Notes: generated by a model not told the origin, from the letters alone. A DNA stretch of 64,000 bases from Chondrosia reniformis (GCA_947172415.1 OX359190.1:1550001-1614000); one strand, 5' to 3'. Positions 44,381 through 60,126 are shown, counted from the first letter of the stretch. Numbers and translations are program-made.

Positions 44381-45446
44381 ATTTCTAGTAAACGACCTTA
44401 AGTGGGTGTAGCATATATATCGTGCGATACTATTTTGCAAATTATCGGCATACGAAGTTAAAATGTTTTGACATGAATGGGGCAACTAGAAACACGCAGG
44501 AACAGTCCAGAACGCAGCTGTCAGAAGATCTTTACATAGAGGCAGGTAGCCATTATGCTATTACTGCAATTGAGATTGAGTGTGGCTGGTTATACCAGTT
44601 TACGTTCATATCGGAACACCTCTTGCTAAAATCGTTTCTACATGGGACCAGAAAAGTTGGTCTCCTCCGCCAATCAAGACACTTACAGGATTCTATCCAT
44701 TTTTCCCAGTTTCTAGATGAACCACGAATACTGGATATACCTTTAAAATGGCTTGGAACGATGCACTCATCCCGAATTAACTTGATATAATTTGACTACA
44801 TTTTTCTCGCAAATACCCTATTCTTAAGTATGGAATAGCGCCAACCACAATCGTTTCCTTTTGAAATTTTCTTGTTTAAATAGAAGCGCAAAACCTTATA
44901 AAGTAGGCCTACCTGGACACATCTCTATGGTGGTAGCGGTTCCCATAGAGGTTGGTAGCGCTTAGACTCTGAAGCTGTCTCCTAATCGGTTGGTGCCATA
45001 GAGACGTGCTCACCAATAATCCGGATTTCGGGGGGGTTCCACGTAATGTGGGATTGGCATCTGATATCTTAGGATTCATATGAGTCGGCCATATCGAGAA
45101 GAACTGGTTCTTCTCACGCAAGTGACACCCAAAGTTCAACTCGGCAGAGCGTTACCACCGATCCCGGCCTCTGAGCGTCGTGGATGGTAGCGTTCGGTAT
45201 GGTCCAACTTTTTTTCTTTGGAGTTTCGTTGGCCGTCGATCGGCAAAATTTCACTTTAACGACATCCATATAATATATGTGGATAGATACTGCTTCAACA
45301 ACAATCAAGTACTACACAGTGCATATCCATGTGTATAAGAAATCTTTCAAAGAGTTCTATTTTTTCAGAAATATATACAGTACGGCATGTTCACTCTTAC
45401 ACCTACTCAAGGTCGGCCATTTATAGTATTACGCAATTAGGATTAG
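44381..45446 (+). mobile_element. 1.07-kb satellite-embedded segment, copy 3
   Basis: Nearly identical to copy 2. The 105-codon frame is intact at 44473-44790, with G-to-E, G-to-D and S-to-L replacements. Both satellite junctions are at the same monomer position as in the other copies. Confidence 0.85.
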
Positions 45447-48400
45447 TTATGTATGATGAGAAATTTATGTAAAAATCAAAATTTCTAAAACTGTTTGGAA
45501 ATGTTTCATACTTGTATGTGAATGTGGATACCAAGTTTAAGCTTCAAATTTACCAATTTGACAGAGTTACATCACTAAATGTACATTTAAGTTAATGTAT
45601 GGTGAGAGATAGGGCAAATGTAAAGATTTATGAAAATTACAAATTCTCATTGGAAATGTTTCCTACATGTCTGTGAATGCTGACAGCAAGTTTGAGCTTC
45701 ATATCTTTCCATTTGACAGAATTAGAGCACCAAATGTATATTAATATACTGGAATACCAAATTAATGTATAGTGAGAGATAGGGCAAATGTAAAGATTTA
45801 TGAAAATTTCAAATTCTCATTGGAAATGTTTCATACATGTCTGTGAATGCTGACAGCAAGTTTGAGCTTCATATCTTTCCATTTGATAGAGTTAGAGCAC
45901 CAAATGTACATTCATATACTGGAATACCAAATTAATGTACAGTGAGAGATAGGGCAAATGTAAAGATTTATGAAAATTTCAAATTCTCATTGGAAATGTT
46001 TAATACATGTCTGTGAATGCTGACAGCAAGTTTGAGCTTCATATCTCTCCATTTGACAGAGTTAGAGCACCAAATGTACATTCATATACTGGAATACCAA
46101 ATTAATGTATGGTGAGAGATAGGGCAAATGTAAAGATTTATGAAAATTACAAATTCTCATTGGAAATGTTTCCTACATGTCTGTGAATGGTGACAGCAAG
46201 TTTAAGCTTCATATCTCTCCATTTGACAGAGTTAGAGCACCAAATGTACATTCATATACTGGAATACCAAATTAATGTATGGTGAGAGATAGGGCAAATG
46301 TAAAGATTTATGAAAATTTCAAATTCTCATTGGAAATGTTTCATACATGTCTGTGAATGCTGACAGCAAGTTTGAGCCTCATATCTTTCCATTTGACAGA
46401 GTTAGAGCACCAAATGTAAATTAATATACTGGAATACCAAGTTAAGGTATGGTGAGAGATAGGGCAAATGTAAAGATTTATAAAAATTTCAATAACTCTT
46501 TGGAAATGATTCAATCATGTTTGTGAATGCTGACACCAAGGTTTAGCTTATTAACTTTCCATTTTACAGAGTTAGAGTACCATAAGTACATTAAAGTATT
46601 GGTATACGAAATTAATGTATGGTGAGAGATAGGGCAAATGTAAAGATTTATGAAAATTACAAATTCTCATTGGAAATGTTTCATACATGTCTGTGAATGC
46701 TGACAGCAAGTTTGAGCTTCATATCTTTCCATTTGATAGAGTTAGAGCACCAAATGTACATTCATATACTGGAATACCAAATTAATGTACAGTGAGAGAT
46801 AGGGCAAATGTAAAGATTTATGAAAATTTCAAATTCTCATTGGAAATGTTTAATACATGTCTGTGAATGCTGACAGCAAGTTTGAGCTTCATATCTCTCC
46901 ATTTGACAGAGTTAGAGCACCAAATGTACATTCATATACTGGAATACCAAATTAATGTATGGTGAGAGATAGGGCAAATGTAAAGATTTATGAAAATTAC
47001 AAATTCTCATTGGAAATGTTTCCTACATGTCTGTGAATGGTGACAGCAAGTTTGAGCTTCATATCTTTCCATTTGACAAAATTAGAGCACCAAATGTATA
47101 TTAGTATACTGGAATACCAAATTAATGTATAGTGAGAGATAGGGCAAATGTAAAGATTTATGAAAATTTCAAATTCTCATTGGAAATCTTTCATACATGT
47201 CTGTGAATGCTGACAGCAAGTTTAAGCTTCATATCTCTCCATTTGACAGAGTTAGAGCACCAAATGTACATTCATATACTGGAATACCAAATTAATGTAT
47301 GGTGAGAGATAGGGCAAATGTAAAGATTTATGAAAATTTCAAATTCTCATTGGAAATGTTTAATACATGTCTGTGAATGCTGACAGCAAGTTTGAGCCTC
47401 ATATCTTTCCATATAACAGAGTTAGAGTACCATAAGTACATTAAAGTATTGGTATACGAAATTAATGTATGGTGAGAGATAGGGCAAATGTAAAGATTTA
47501 TGAAAATTACAAATTCTCATTGGAAATGTTTCATACATGTCTGTGAATGCTGACAGCAAGTTTGAGCTTCTTATCTTTCCATTTGAATACCAAATTTATG
47601 TATAGTGAGAGATAGGGCAAATGTAAAGATTTATGAAAATTTCAAATTCTCATTGGAAATGTTTCATACATGTCTGTGAATGCTGACAGCAAGTTTGAGC
47701 TTCATATCTTTCCATTTGACAGAATTAGAGCACCAAATGTACATTAATATACTGGTATACCAAATTAATGTATGGTGAGAGATAGGGCAAATGTAAAGAT
47801 TTATAAAAATTTCAATAACTCTGGAAATGATTCAATCATGTTTGTGAATGCTGACACCAAGGTTTAGCTTATTAACGTTCCATTTTACAGAGTTAGAGTA
47901 CCATAAGTACATTAAAGTATTGGTATACGAAATTAATGTATGGTGAGAGATAGGGCAAATGTAAAGATTTATGAAAATTACAAATTCTCATTGGAAATGT
48001 TTCATACATGTCTGTGAATGCTGACAGCAAGTTTGAGCTTCATATCTTTCCATTTGACAGAATTAGAGCGCCAAATGTACATTAATATACTGGAATACCA
48101 AATTAATGTATAGTGAGAGATAGGGCAAATGTAAAGATTTATGAAAATTTCAAATTCTCATTGGAAATGTTTAATACATGTCTGTGAATGCTGACAGCAA
48201 GTTTGAGCTTCATATCTTTCCATTTGACAGAGTTAGAGCACCAAATGTACATTCATATACTGGAATACCAAATTAATGTATGGTGAGAAATAGGGTAAAT
48301 GTCAAGATTTATGAAAATTTCAAATTCTTATTGGAAATGTTTCATACATGTCTGTGAATGCTGACAGCAAGTTTGAGCTTCATATCTTTCCATTTGACAG

Positions 48401-49262
48401 AATTAGAGCGCCAAATGTACATTCATATACTGGAATACCAAATTAATGTATAGTGAGAGATAGGGCAAATGTCAAGATTTATGAAAATTTCAAATTCTCA
48501 TTGGAAATGTTTCATACATGTCTGTGAATGCTGACAGCAAGTTTGAGCTTCATATCTTTGACAGAGCTAGAGCACCAAATGTACATTCATATACTGGAAT
48601 ACCAAAATAATGTATGGTGATAGATAGGGCAAATGTCAAGATTTATGAAAATTTCAAATTCTCATTGGAAATGTTTCCTACATGTCTGTGAATGCTGACA
48701 GCAAGTTTGAGCTTCATATCTTTCCATTTGACAGAATTAGAGCACCAAATGTACATTAATATACTGGAATACCAAATTAATGTATAGTGAGAGATAGGGC
48801 AAATGTAAAGATTTATGAAAATTTCAAATTCTCATTGAAAATGTTTCATACATGTCTGTGAATGCTGACAGCAAGTTTGAGCTTCATATCTTTGACAGAG
48901 TTAGAGCACCAAATGTATATTCATATACTGGAATACCAAAATAATGTATGGTGATAGATAGGGCAAATGTAAAGATTTATGAAAATTTCAAATTCTCATT
49001 GGAAATGTTTCCTACATGTCTGTGAATGCTGACAGCAAGTTTGAGCTTCATATCTTTCCATTTGACAGAATTAGAGCACCAAATGTACATTAATATACTG
49101 GAATACCAAATTAATGTATGGTGAGAGATAGGGCAAATGTAAAGATTTATGAAAATTTCAAATTCTCATTGGAAATGTTTCAAACATGTCTGTGAATGCT
49201 GACGTTAAGTTAAAGCTTCATATCTCTCCATTTGACAGAGCTACAGCACTCTAATGTACATT
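45447..49262 (-). repeat. 170-bp satellite, fifth block
   Basis: About 22 monomers of types A and B. It contains a monomer with an internal deletion (CCATTTGAATACC at about 47580) and an A/B hybrid at about 47400-47465. Part of it (about 45590-47600) is paralogous to 61490-62830. Confidence 0.95.
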
Positions 49263-50330
49263 AAATTTCTAGTAAACGACCTTAAGTGGGTGTAGCATAT
49301 ATATCGTGCGATACCATTTGGCAAATTATCGGCATACGAAGTTAAAATGTTTTGACATGAATGGGGCAACTAGAAACACGCAGGAACAGTCCAGAACGCA
49401 GCTGTCAGAAGGTCTTTACATAGAGGCAGGTAGCCATTATGCTATTACTGCAATTGAGATTGAGTGTGGCTGGTTATACCAGTTTACGTTCATATCGGAA
49501 CACCTCTTGCTAAAATCGTTTCTACATGGGACCAGAAAAGTTGGTCTCCTCCGCCAATCAAGACACTTACAGGATTCTATCCATTTTTCCCAGTTTCTAG
49601 ATGAACCACGAATACTGGATATACCTTTAAAATGGCTTGGAACGATGCACTCATCCCGAATTAACTTGATATAATTTGACTACATTTTCTCCCAAATACC
49701 CTATTCTTAAGTATGGAATAGCGCCAACCACAATCGTTTCCTTTTGAAATTTTCTTGTTTAAATAGAAGCGCAAAACCTTATAAAGTAGGCCTACCTGGA
49801 CACATCTCTATGGTGGTAGCGGTTCCCATAGAGGTTGGTAGCGCTTAGACTCTGAAGCTGTCTCCTAATCGGTTGGTGCCATAGAGACGTGCTCACCAAT
49901 AATCCGGATTTCGGGGGGGTTCCACGTAATGTGGGATTGGCATCTGATATCTTAGGATTCATATGAGTCGGCCATATCGAGAAGAACTGGTTCTTCTCAC
50001 GCAAGTGACACCCAAAGCTCAACTCGGCAGAGCGTTACCACCGATCCCGGCCTCTGAGCGTCGTGGATGGTAGCGTTCGGTATGGTCCAACTTTTTTTCT
50101 TTGGAGTTTCGTTGGCCGTCGATCGGCAAAATTTCACTTTAACGACATCCATATAATATATGTGGATAGATACTGCTTCAACAACAATCAAGTACTACAC
50201 AGTGCATATCCATGTGTATAAGAAATCTTTCAAAGAGTTCTATTTTTTCAGAAATATATACAGTACGGCATGTTCACTCTTACACCTACTCAAGGTCGGC
50301 CATTTATAGTATTACGCAATTAGGATTAGT
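49263..50330 (+). mobile_element. 1.07-kb satellite-embedded segment, copy 4
   Basis: The 105-codon frame is intact at 49357-49674. There is a one-base deletion and a G-to-C change just after the frame (near 49686). Junctions are as in the other copies. Confidence 0.85.
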
Positions 50331-53300
50331 TATGTATGATGAGAAATTTATGTAGAAATCAAAATTTCTAAAACTGTTTGGAAATGTTTCATACATGTCT
50401 GTGAATGTAGACACAAAGTTTAAACTTCATATTTAGCCATTTGACAGAGTTACAGCACTGAGTGTACATTGTATTAAGAAAATGTATGGGGAAAGATAGG
50501 GTAAATTTATGTAAAAATCAAAATTTCTAAAACTGTTTGGAAATGTTTCATACTTGTATGTGAATGTGGATACCAAGTTTAAGCTTCAAATTTACCAATT
50601 TGACAGAGTTACATCACTAAATGTACATTTAAGTTAATGTATGGTGAGAGATAGGGCAAATGTAAAGATTTATGAAAATTACAAATTCGCATTGGAAATG
50701 TTTCCTACATGTCTGTGAATGCTGACAGCAAGTTTGAGCTTCATATCTTTCCATTTGACAGAATTAGAGCACCAAATGTATATTAATATACTGGAATACC
50801 AAATTAATGTATAGTGAGAGATAGGGCAAATGTAAAGATTTATGAAAATTTCAAATTCTCATTGGAAATGTTTCATACATGTCTGTGAATGCTGACAGCA
50901 AGTTTGAGCTTCATATCTTTCCATTTGATAGAGTTAGAGCACCAAATGTACATTCATATACTGGAATACCAAATTAATGTATGGTGAGAGATAGGGCAAA
51001 TGTAAAGATTTATGAAAATTTCAAATTCTCATTGGAAATGTTTCATACATGTCTGTGAATGCTGACAGCAAGTTTGAGCTTCATATCTTTCCATTTGACA
51101 GAATTAGAGCACCAAATGTACATTAATATACTGGAATACCAAATTAATGTATAGTGAGAGATAGGGTAAATGTAAAGATTTATGAAAATTTCAAATTTTC
51201 ATTGGAAATGTTTCATACATGTCTGTGAATGCTGACAGCAAGTTTGAGCTTCATTTGTTTCCATTTGACAGAGTTAGAGCACCAAATGTATATTAATATA
51301 CTGGAATACCAAATTAATGTATAGTGAGAGATAGGGCAAATGTAAAGATTTATGAAAATTTCAAATTCTCATTGGAAATGTTTCATACATGTCTGTGAAT
51401 GCTGACAGCAAGTTTGATCTTCATATCTTTCCATTTGATAGAGTTAGAGCACCAAATGTACATTCATATACTGGAATACCAAATTAATGTATAGTGAGAG
51501 ATAGGGCAAATGTAAAGATTTATGAAAATTTCAAATTCTCATTGGAAATGTTTCATACATGTCTGTGAATGCTGACAGCAAGTTTGAGCTTCATATCTTT
51601 CCATTTGACAGAATTAGAGCGCCAAATGTACATTAATATACTGGAATACCAAATTAATGTATAGTGAGAGATAGGGTAAATGTAAAGATTTATGAAATTT
51701 TCAAATTTTCATTGGAAATGTTTCATACATGTCTGTGAATGCTGACAGCAAGTTTGAGCTTCATTTGTTTCCATTTGACAGAGTTAGAGCACCAAATGTA
51801 CATTAATATACTGGAATACCAAATTAATGTATAGTGAGAGATAGGGCAAATGTAAAGATTTATGAAAATTTCAAATTCTCATTGGAAATGTTTCATACAT
51901 GTCTGTGAATGCTGACAGCAAGTTTGAGCCTCATATCTTTCCATTTGACAGAGTTAGAGCACCAAATGTACATTAATATACTGGAATACCAAATTAATGT
52001 ATAGTGAGAGATAGGGCAAATGTAAAGATTTATAAAAATTTCAATAACTCTTTGAAATGATTCAATCATGTTTGTGAATGCTGACACCAAGGTTTAGCTT
52101 ATTAACTTTCCATTTTACAGAGTTAGAGTACCATAAGTACATTAAAGTATTGGTATACGAAATTAATGTATGGTGAGAGATAGGGCAAATGTAAAGATTT
52201 ATGAAAATTACAAATTCTCATTGGAAATGTTTCATACATGTCTGTGAATGCTGACAGCAAGTTTGAGCTTCATATCTTTCCATTTGACAGAATTAGAGCA
52301 CCAAATGTACATTAATATACTGGAATACCAAATTAATGTATAGTGAGAGATAGGGTAAATGTAAAGATTTATGAAAATTTCAAATTTTCATTGGAAATGT
52401 TTCATACATGTCTGTGAATGCTGACAGCAAGTTTGAGCTTCATATCTTTCCATTTGACAGAATTAGAGCGCCAAATGTACATTAATATACTGGAATACCA
52501 AATTAATGTATAGTGAGAGATAGGGTAAATGTAAAGATTTATGAAATTTTCAAATTTTCATTGGAAATGTTTCATACATGTCTGTGAATGCTGACAGCAA
52601 GTTTGAGCTTCATTTGTTTCCATTTGACAGAGTTAGAGCACCAAATGTACATTAATATACTGGAATACCAAATTAATGTATAGTGAGAGATAGGGCAAAT
52701 GTAAAGATTTATGAAAATTTCAAATTCTCATTGGAAATGTTTCATACATGTCTGTGAATGCTGACAGCAAGTTTGAGCCTCATATCTTTCCATTTGACAG
52801 AGTTAGAGCACCAAATGTACATTAATATACTGGAATACCAAATTAATGTATAGTGAGAGATAGGGCAAATGTAAAGATTTATAAAAATTTCAATAACTCT
52901 TTGAAATGATTCAATCATGTTTGTGAATGCTGACACCAAGGTTTAGCTTATTAACTTTCCATTTTACAGAGTTAGAGTACCATAAGTACATTAAAGTATT
53001 GGTATACGAAATTAATGTATGGTGAGAGATAGGGCAAATGTAAAGATTTATGAAAATTACAAATTCTCATTGGAAATGTTTCATACATGTCTGTGAATGC
53101 TGACAGCAAGTTTGAGCTTCATATCTTTCCATTTGACAGAATTAGAGCACCAAATGTACATTAATATACTGGAATACCAAATTAATGTATAGTGAGAGAT
53201 AGGGTAAATGTAAAGATTTATGAAAATTTCAAATTTTCATTGGAAATGTTTCATACATGTCTGTGAATGCTGACAGCAAGTTTGAGCTTCATTTGTTTCC

Positions 53301-56300
53301 ATTTGACAGAGTTAGAGCACCAAATGTATATTAATATACTGGAATACCAAATTAATGTATAGTGAGAGATAGGGCAAATGTAAAGATTTATGAAAATTTC
53401 AAATTCTCATTGGAAATGTTTCATACATGTCTGTGAATGCTGACAGCAAGTTTGATCTTCATATCTTTCCATTTGATAGAGTTAGAGCACCAAATGTACA
53501 TTCATATACTGGAATACCAAATTAATGTATAGTGAGAGATAGGGCAAATGTAAAGATTTATGAAAATTTCAAATTCTCATTGGAAATGTTTCATACATGT
53601 CTGTGAATGCTGACAGCAAGTTTGAGCTTCATATCTTTCCATTTGACAGAATTAGAGCGCCAAATGTACATTAATATACTGGAATACCAAATTAATGTAT
53701 AGTGAGAGATAGGGTAAATGTAAAGATTTATGAAATTTTCAAATTTTCATTGGAAATGTTTCATACATGTCTGTGAATGCTGACAGCAAGTTTGAGCTTC
53801 ATTTGTTTCCATTTGACAGAGTTAGAGCACCAAATGTACATTAATATACTGGAATACCAAATTAATGTATAGTGAGAGATAGGGCAAATGTAAAGATTTA
53901 TAAAAATTTCAAATTCTCATTGGAAATGTTTCATACATGTCTGTGAATGCTGACAGCAAGTTTGAGCCTCATATCTTTCCATTTGACAGAGTTAGAGCAC
54001 CAAATGTACATTAATATACTGGAATACCAAATTAATGTATAGTGAGAGATAGGGCAAATGTAAAGATTTATAAAAATTTCAATAACTCTTTGAAATGATT
54101 CAATCATGTTTGTGAATGCTGACACCAAGGTTTAGCTTATTAACTTTCCATTTTACAGAGTTAGAGTACCATAAGTACATTAAAGTATTGCTATACGAAA
54201 TTAATGTATGGTGAGAGATAGGGCAAATGTAAAGATTTATGAAAATTACAAATTCTCATTGGAAATGTTTCATACATGTCTGTGAATGCTGACAGCAAGT
54301 TTGAGCTTCATATCTTTCCATTTGACAGAATTAGAGCGCCAAATGTACATTAATATACTGGAATACCAAATTAATGTATAGTGAGAGATAGGGCAAATGT
54401 AAAGATTTATGAAAATTTCAAATTCTCATTGGAAATGTTTCATACATGTCTGTGAATGCTGACAGCATGTTTGAGCATCATATCTTTCCATTTGACAGAG
54501 TTAGAGCACCAAATGTACATTAATATACTGGTATACCAAATTAATGTATGGTGAGAGATAGGGCAAATGTAAAGATTTATAAAAATTTCAATAACTCTTT
54601 GGAAATGATTCAATCATGTTTGTGAATGCTGACACCAAGGTTTAGCTTATTAACTTTCCATTTTACAGAGTTAGAGTACCATAAGTACATTAAAGTATTG
54701 GTATACGAAATTAATGTATGGTGAGAGATAGGGCAAATGTAAAGATTTATGAAAATTACAAATTCTCATTGGAAATGTTTCATACATGTCTGTGAATGCT
54801 GACAGCAAGTTTGAGCTTCATATCTTTCCATTTGACAGAATTAGAGCGCCAAATGTACATTAATATACTGGAATACGAAATTAATGTATAGTGAGAGATA
54901 GGGCAAATGTAAAGATTTATGAAAATTTCAAATTCGCATTGGAAATGTTTCATACATGTCTGTGAATGCTGACAGCAAGTTTGAGCTTCATATCTTTCCA
55001 TTTGATAGAGTTAGAGCACCAAATGTACATTCATATACTGGAATACCAAATTAATGTATAGTGAGAGATAGGGCAAATGTAAAGATTTATGAAAATTTCA
55101 AATTCTCATTGGAAATGTTTCATACATGTCTGTGAATGCTGACAGCAAGTTTGAGCCTCATATCTTTCCATTTGACAGAGTTAGAGCACCAAATGTACAT
55201 TAATATACTGGAATACCAAATTAAGGTATGGTGAGAGATAGGGCAAATGTAAAGATTTATAAAAATTTCAATAACTCTTTGGAAATGATTCAATCATGTT
55301 TGTGAATGCTGACACCAAGGTTTAGCTTATTAACTTTCCATTTTACAGAGTTAGAGTACCATAAGTACATTAAAGTATTGGTATACGAAATTAATGTATG
55401 ATGAGAGATAGGGCAAATATAAAGATTTATGAAAATTACAAATTCTCATTGGAAATGTTTCATACATGTCTGTGAATGCTGACAGCAAGTTTGAGCTTCA
55501 TATCTTTCCATTTGACAGAATTAGAGCGCCAAATGTACATTAATATACTGGAATACCAAATTAATGTATAGTGAGAGATAGGGCAAATGTAAAGATTTAT
55601 GAAAATTTCAAATTCTCATTGGAAATGTTTCATACATGTCTGTGAATGCTGACAGCAAGTTTGAGCCTCATATCTTTCCATTTGACAGAATTAGAGCACC
55701 AAATGTACATTAATATACTGGTATATCAAATTAATGTATAGTGAGAGATAGGGCAAATGTAAAGATTTATAAAAATTTCAATAACTCTTTGGAAATGATT
55801 CAATCATGTTTGTGAATGCTGACACCAAGGTTTAGCTTATTAACGTTCCATTTTACAGAGTTAGAGTACCATAAGTACATTAAAGTATTGGTATACGAAA
55901 TTAATGTATGGTGAGAGATAGGGCAAATGTCAAGATTTATGAAAATTACAAATTCTCATTGGAAATGTTTCATACATGTCTGTGAATGCTGACAGCAAGT
56001 TTGAGCTTCATATCTTTCCATTTGACAGAATTAGAGCGCCAAATGTACATTAATATACTGGAATACCAAATTAATGTATAGTGAGAGATAGGGCAAATGT
56101 AAAGATTTATGAAAATTTCAAATTCTCATTGGAAATGTTTCATACATGTCTGTGAATGCTGACAGCAAGTTTGAGCTTCATATCTTTCCATTTGACAGAG
56201 TTAGAGCACCAAATGTACATTCATATACTGGAATACCAAATTAATGTATAGTGAGAGATAGGGCAAATGTAAAGATTTATGAAAATTTCAAATTCTCATT

Positions 56301-56562
56301 GGAAATGTTTCATACATGTCTGTGAATGCTGACAGCAAGTTTGAGCCTCATATCTTTCCATTTGACAGAGTTAGAGCACCAAATGTACATTCATATACTG
56401 GAATACCAAATTAATGTATAGTGAGAGATAGGGCAAATGTAAAGATTTATGAAAATTTCAAATTGTCATTGGAAATGTTTCAAACATGTCTGTGAATGCT
56501 GACGTTAAGTTAAAGCTTCATATCTCTCCATTTGACAGAGCTACAGCACTCTAATGTACATG
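50331..56562 (-). repeat. 170-bp satellite, sixth block (longest)
   Basis: About 37 monomers with clear higher-order structure. Blocks containing a B monomer with the TTTGAAATGATTC deletion recur at 51893, 52742 and 53931, that is 849 and 1189 bp apart (5 and 7 monomers less one base). Identical 65-codon minus-strand frames in these blocks are by-products of the repeats. Confidence 0.95.
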
Positions 56563-57632
56563 AAATTTTTAGTAAACGACCTTAAATGGGTGTAGCATAT
56601 ATATCGTGCGATACTATTTTGCAAATTATCGGCATACGAAGTTAAAATGTTTTGACATGAATGGGGCAACTAGAAACACGCAGGGACAGTCCAGAACGCA
56701 GCTGTCAGAAGGTCTTTACATAGAGGCAGGTAGCCATTATGCTATTACTGCAATTGAGATTGAGTGTGGCTGGTTATACCAGTTTACGTTCATATCGGAA
56801 CACCTCTTGCTAAAATCGTTTCTACATGGGACCAGAAAAGTTGGTCTCCTCCGCCAATCAAGACACTTACAGGATTCTATCCATTTTTCCCAGTTTCTAG
56901 ATGAACCACGAATACTGGATATACCTTTAAAATGGCTTGGAACGATGCACTCATCCCGAATTAACTTGATATAATTTGACTACATTTTTCTCGCAAATAC
57001 CCTATTCTTAAGTATGGAATAGCGCCAACCACAATCGTTTCCTTTTGAAATTTTCTTGTTTAAATAGAAGCGCAAAACCTTATAAAGTAGGCCTACCTGG
57101 ACACATCTCTATGGTGGTAGCGGTTCCCATAGAGGTTGGTAGTGCTTAGACTCTGAAGCTGTCTCCTAATCGGTTGGTGCCATAGAGACGTGCTCACCAA
57201 TAATCCGGATTTCGGGGGGGTTCCACGTAATGTGGGATTGGCATCTGATATCTTAGGATTCATATGAGTCGGCCATATCGAGAAGAACTGGTTCTTCTCA
57301 CGCAAGTGACACCCAAAGCTCAACTCGGCAGAGCGTTACCACCGATCCCGGCCTCTGAGCGTCGTGGATGGTAGCGTTCGGTATGGTCCAACTTTTTTTC
57401 TTTGGAGTTTCGTTGGCCGTCGATCGGCAAAATTTCACTTTAACGACATCCATATAATATATGTGGATAGATACTGCTTCAACAACATTCAAGTACTACA
57501 CAGTGCATATCCATGTGTATAAGAAATCTTTCAAAGAGTTCTATTTTTTTCAGAAATATATACAGTACGGCATGTTCACTCTTACACCTACTCAAGGTCG
57601 GCCATTTATAGTATTACGCAATTAGGATTAGT
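56563..57632 (+). mobile_element. 1.07-kb satellite-embedded segment, copy 5
   Basis: The 105-codon frame is intact at 56657-56974. The left junction differs slightly (ACATGAAATTTTTAG). One extra T lies in the poly-T near 57550. Confidence 0.85.
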
Positions 57633-60126
57633 TATGTATGATGAGAAATTTATGTAGAAATCAAAATTTCTAAAACTGTTTGGAAATGTTTCATACATGT
57701 CTGTGAATATAGACACAAAGTTTAAACTTCATATTTAGCTATTTAACAGAGTTACAGCACTGAGTGTACATTGTATTAAGAAAATGTATGGGGAAAGATA
57801 GGGTAAATTTATGTAAAAATCAAAATTTCTAAAACTGTTTGGAAATGTTTCATACTTGTATGTGAATGTGGATACCAAGTTTAAGCTTCAAATTTACCAA
57901 TTTGACAGAGTTACATCACTAAATGTACATTTAAGTTAATGTATGGTGAGAGATAGGGCAAATGTAAAGATTTATGAAAATTTCAAATTCTCATTGGAAA
58001 TGTTTCATACATGTCTGTGAATGCTGACAGCAAGTTTGAGCTTCATATCTTTCCATTTGACAGAGTTAGAGCACCAAATGTACATTAATATACTGGAATA
58101 CCAAATTAATGTATAGTGAGAGATAGGGCAAATGTAAAGATTTATAAAAATTTCAATAACTCTTTGGAAATGATTCAATCATGTTTGTGAATGCTGACAC
58201 CAGAGTTTAGCTTATTAACTTTCCATTTTACAGAGTTAGAGTACCATATGTACATTAAAGTATTGCTTTACGAAATTAATGTATGGTGAGAGATAGGGCA
58301 AATGTAAAGATTTATAAAAGTTTCAATAACTCTTTGGAAATGATTCAATCATGTTTGTGAATGCTGACACCAAGGTTTAGCTTATTAACTTTCCATTTTA
58401 CAGAGTTAGAGTACCATATGTACATTAAAGTATTGGTATACGAAATTAATGTATGGTGAGAGATAGGGCAAATGTCAAGATTTATGAAATTACAAATTCT
58501 CATTGGAAATGTTTCATACATGTCTGTGAATGCTGACAGCAAGTTTGAGCTTCATATCTTTCCATTTGACAGAATTAGAGCACCAAATGTACATTAATAT
58601 ACTGGAATACCAAATTAATGTATAGTGAGAGATAGGGCAAATGTAAAGATTTATGAAAATTTCAAATTCTCATTGGAAATGTTTCATACATGTCTGTGAA
58701 TGCTGACAGCAAGTTTGAGCTTCATATCTTTCCATTTGATAGAGTTAGAGCACCAAATGTACATTCATATACTGGAATACCAAATTAATGTATAGTGAGA
58801 GATAGGACAAATGTAAAGATTTATGAAAATTTCAAATTCTCATTGGAAATGTTTCCTACATGTCTGTGAATGCTGACAGTAAGTTTGAGCTTCATATCAT
58901 TCCATTTGACAGAGTTAGAGCACCAAATGTACAATAATATACTGGAATACCAAATTAATGTATAGTGAGAGATAGGGCAAATGTAAAGATTTATGAAAAT
59001 TTCAAATTCTCATTGGAAATGTTTCATACATGTCTGTGAATGATGACAGCAAGTTTAAGCTTGATATCTTTCCATTTGACAGAGTTAGAGCACCAAATGT
59101 ACATTAATATACTGGAATACCAAATTAATGTATGGTGAGAGATAGGGCAAATGTCAAGTTTTATGAATATTTCAAAAACTCTTTGGAAATGATTCAATCA
59201 TGTTTGTGAATGCTGACACCAAGGTTTAGCTTATTAACTTTCCATTTTACAGAGTTAGAGTACCATATGTACATTAAAATATTGGTATACGAAATTAATG
59301 TATGGTGAGAGATAGGGCAAATGTAAAGATTTATGAAAATTACAAATTCTCATTGGAAATGTTTCATACATGTCTGTGAATGCTGACAGCAAGTTTGAGC
59401 TTCATATCTTTCCATTTAACAGAGTTAGAGCACCAAATGTACATTCATATAATGGAATTCCAAATTAATGTATAGTGAGAGATAGGGCAAATGTAAAGAT
59501 TTATGAAAATTTCAAATTCTCATTGGAAATGTTTCATACATGTCTGTGAATGCTGACAGCAAGTTTGAGCTTCATATCTTTCCATTTGACAGAGTTAGAG
59601 CACCAAATGTACATTCATATACTGGAATACCAAATTAATGTATGGTGAGAGATAGGGCAAATGTAAAGATTTATAAAAATTTCAAAAACTCTTTGGAAAT
59701 GTTTCATACATGTCTGTGAATGCTGACAGCAAGTTTGAGCTTCATATCTCCCCATTTGACAGAGTTAGAGCACCAAATGTACATTCATATACTGGAATAC
59801 CAAATTAATGTATGGTGAGAGATAGGGCAAATGTCAAGATTTATGAAAATTTCAAATTCTCATTGGAAATGTTTCATACATGTCTGTGAATGCTGACAGC
59901 AAGTTTCAGCTTCATATCTTTCCATTTGACAGAGTTAGAGCACCAAATGTACATTCATATACTGGAATACCAAATTAATGTATAGTGAGAGATAGGGCAA
60001 ATGTAAAGATTTATGAAAATTTCAAATTCTCATTGGAAATGTTTCAAACATGTCTGTGAATGCTGACGTTAAGTTAAAGCTTCATATCTCTCCATTTGAC
60101 AGAGCTACAGCACTCTAATGTACATT
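57633..60126 (-). repeat. 170-bp satellite, seventh block
   Basis: About 14-15 monomers. Two B monomers occur in direct succession near 58140-58450, a variation not common elsewhere. Confidence 0.95.

Noticed and set aside
51893..55001. Repeated 65-73 codon minus-strand frames in the satellite
   Set aside because: Identical because the monomer blocks are duplicated; the 170-bp period shifts frame at every monomer and nothing protein-like is conserved.
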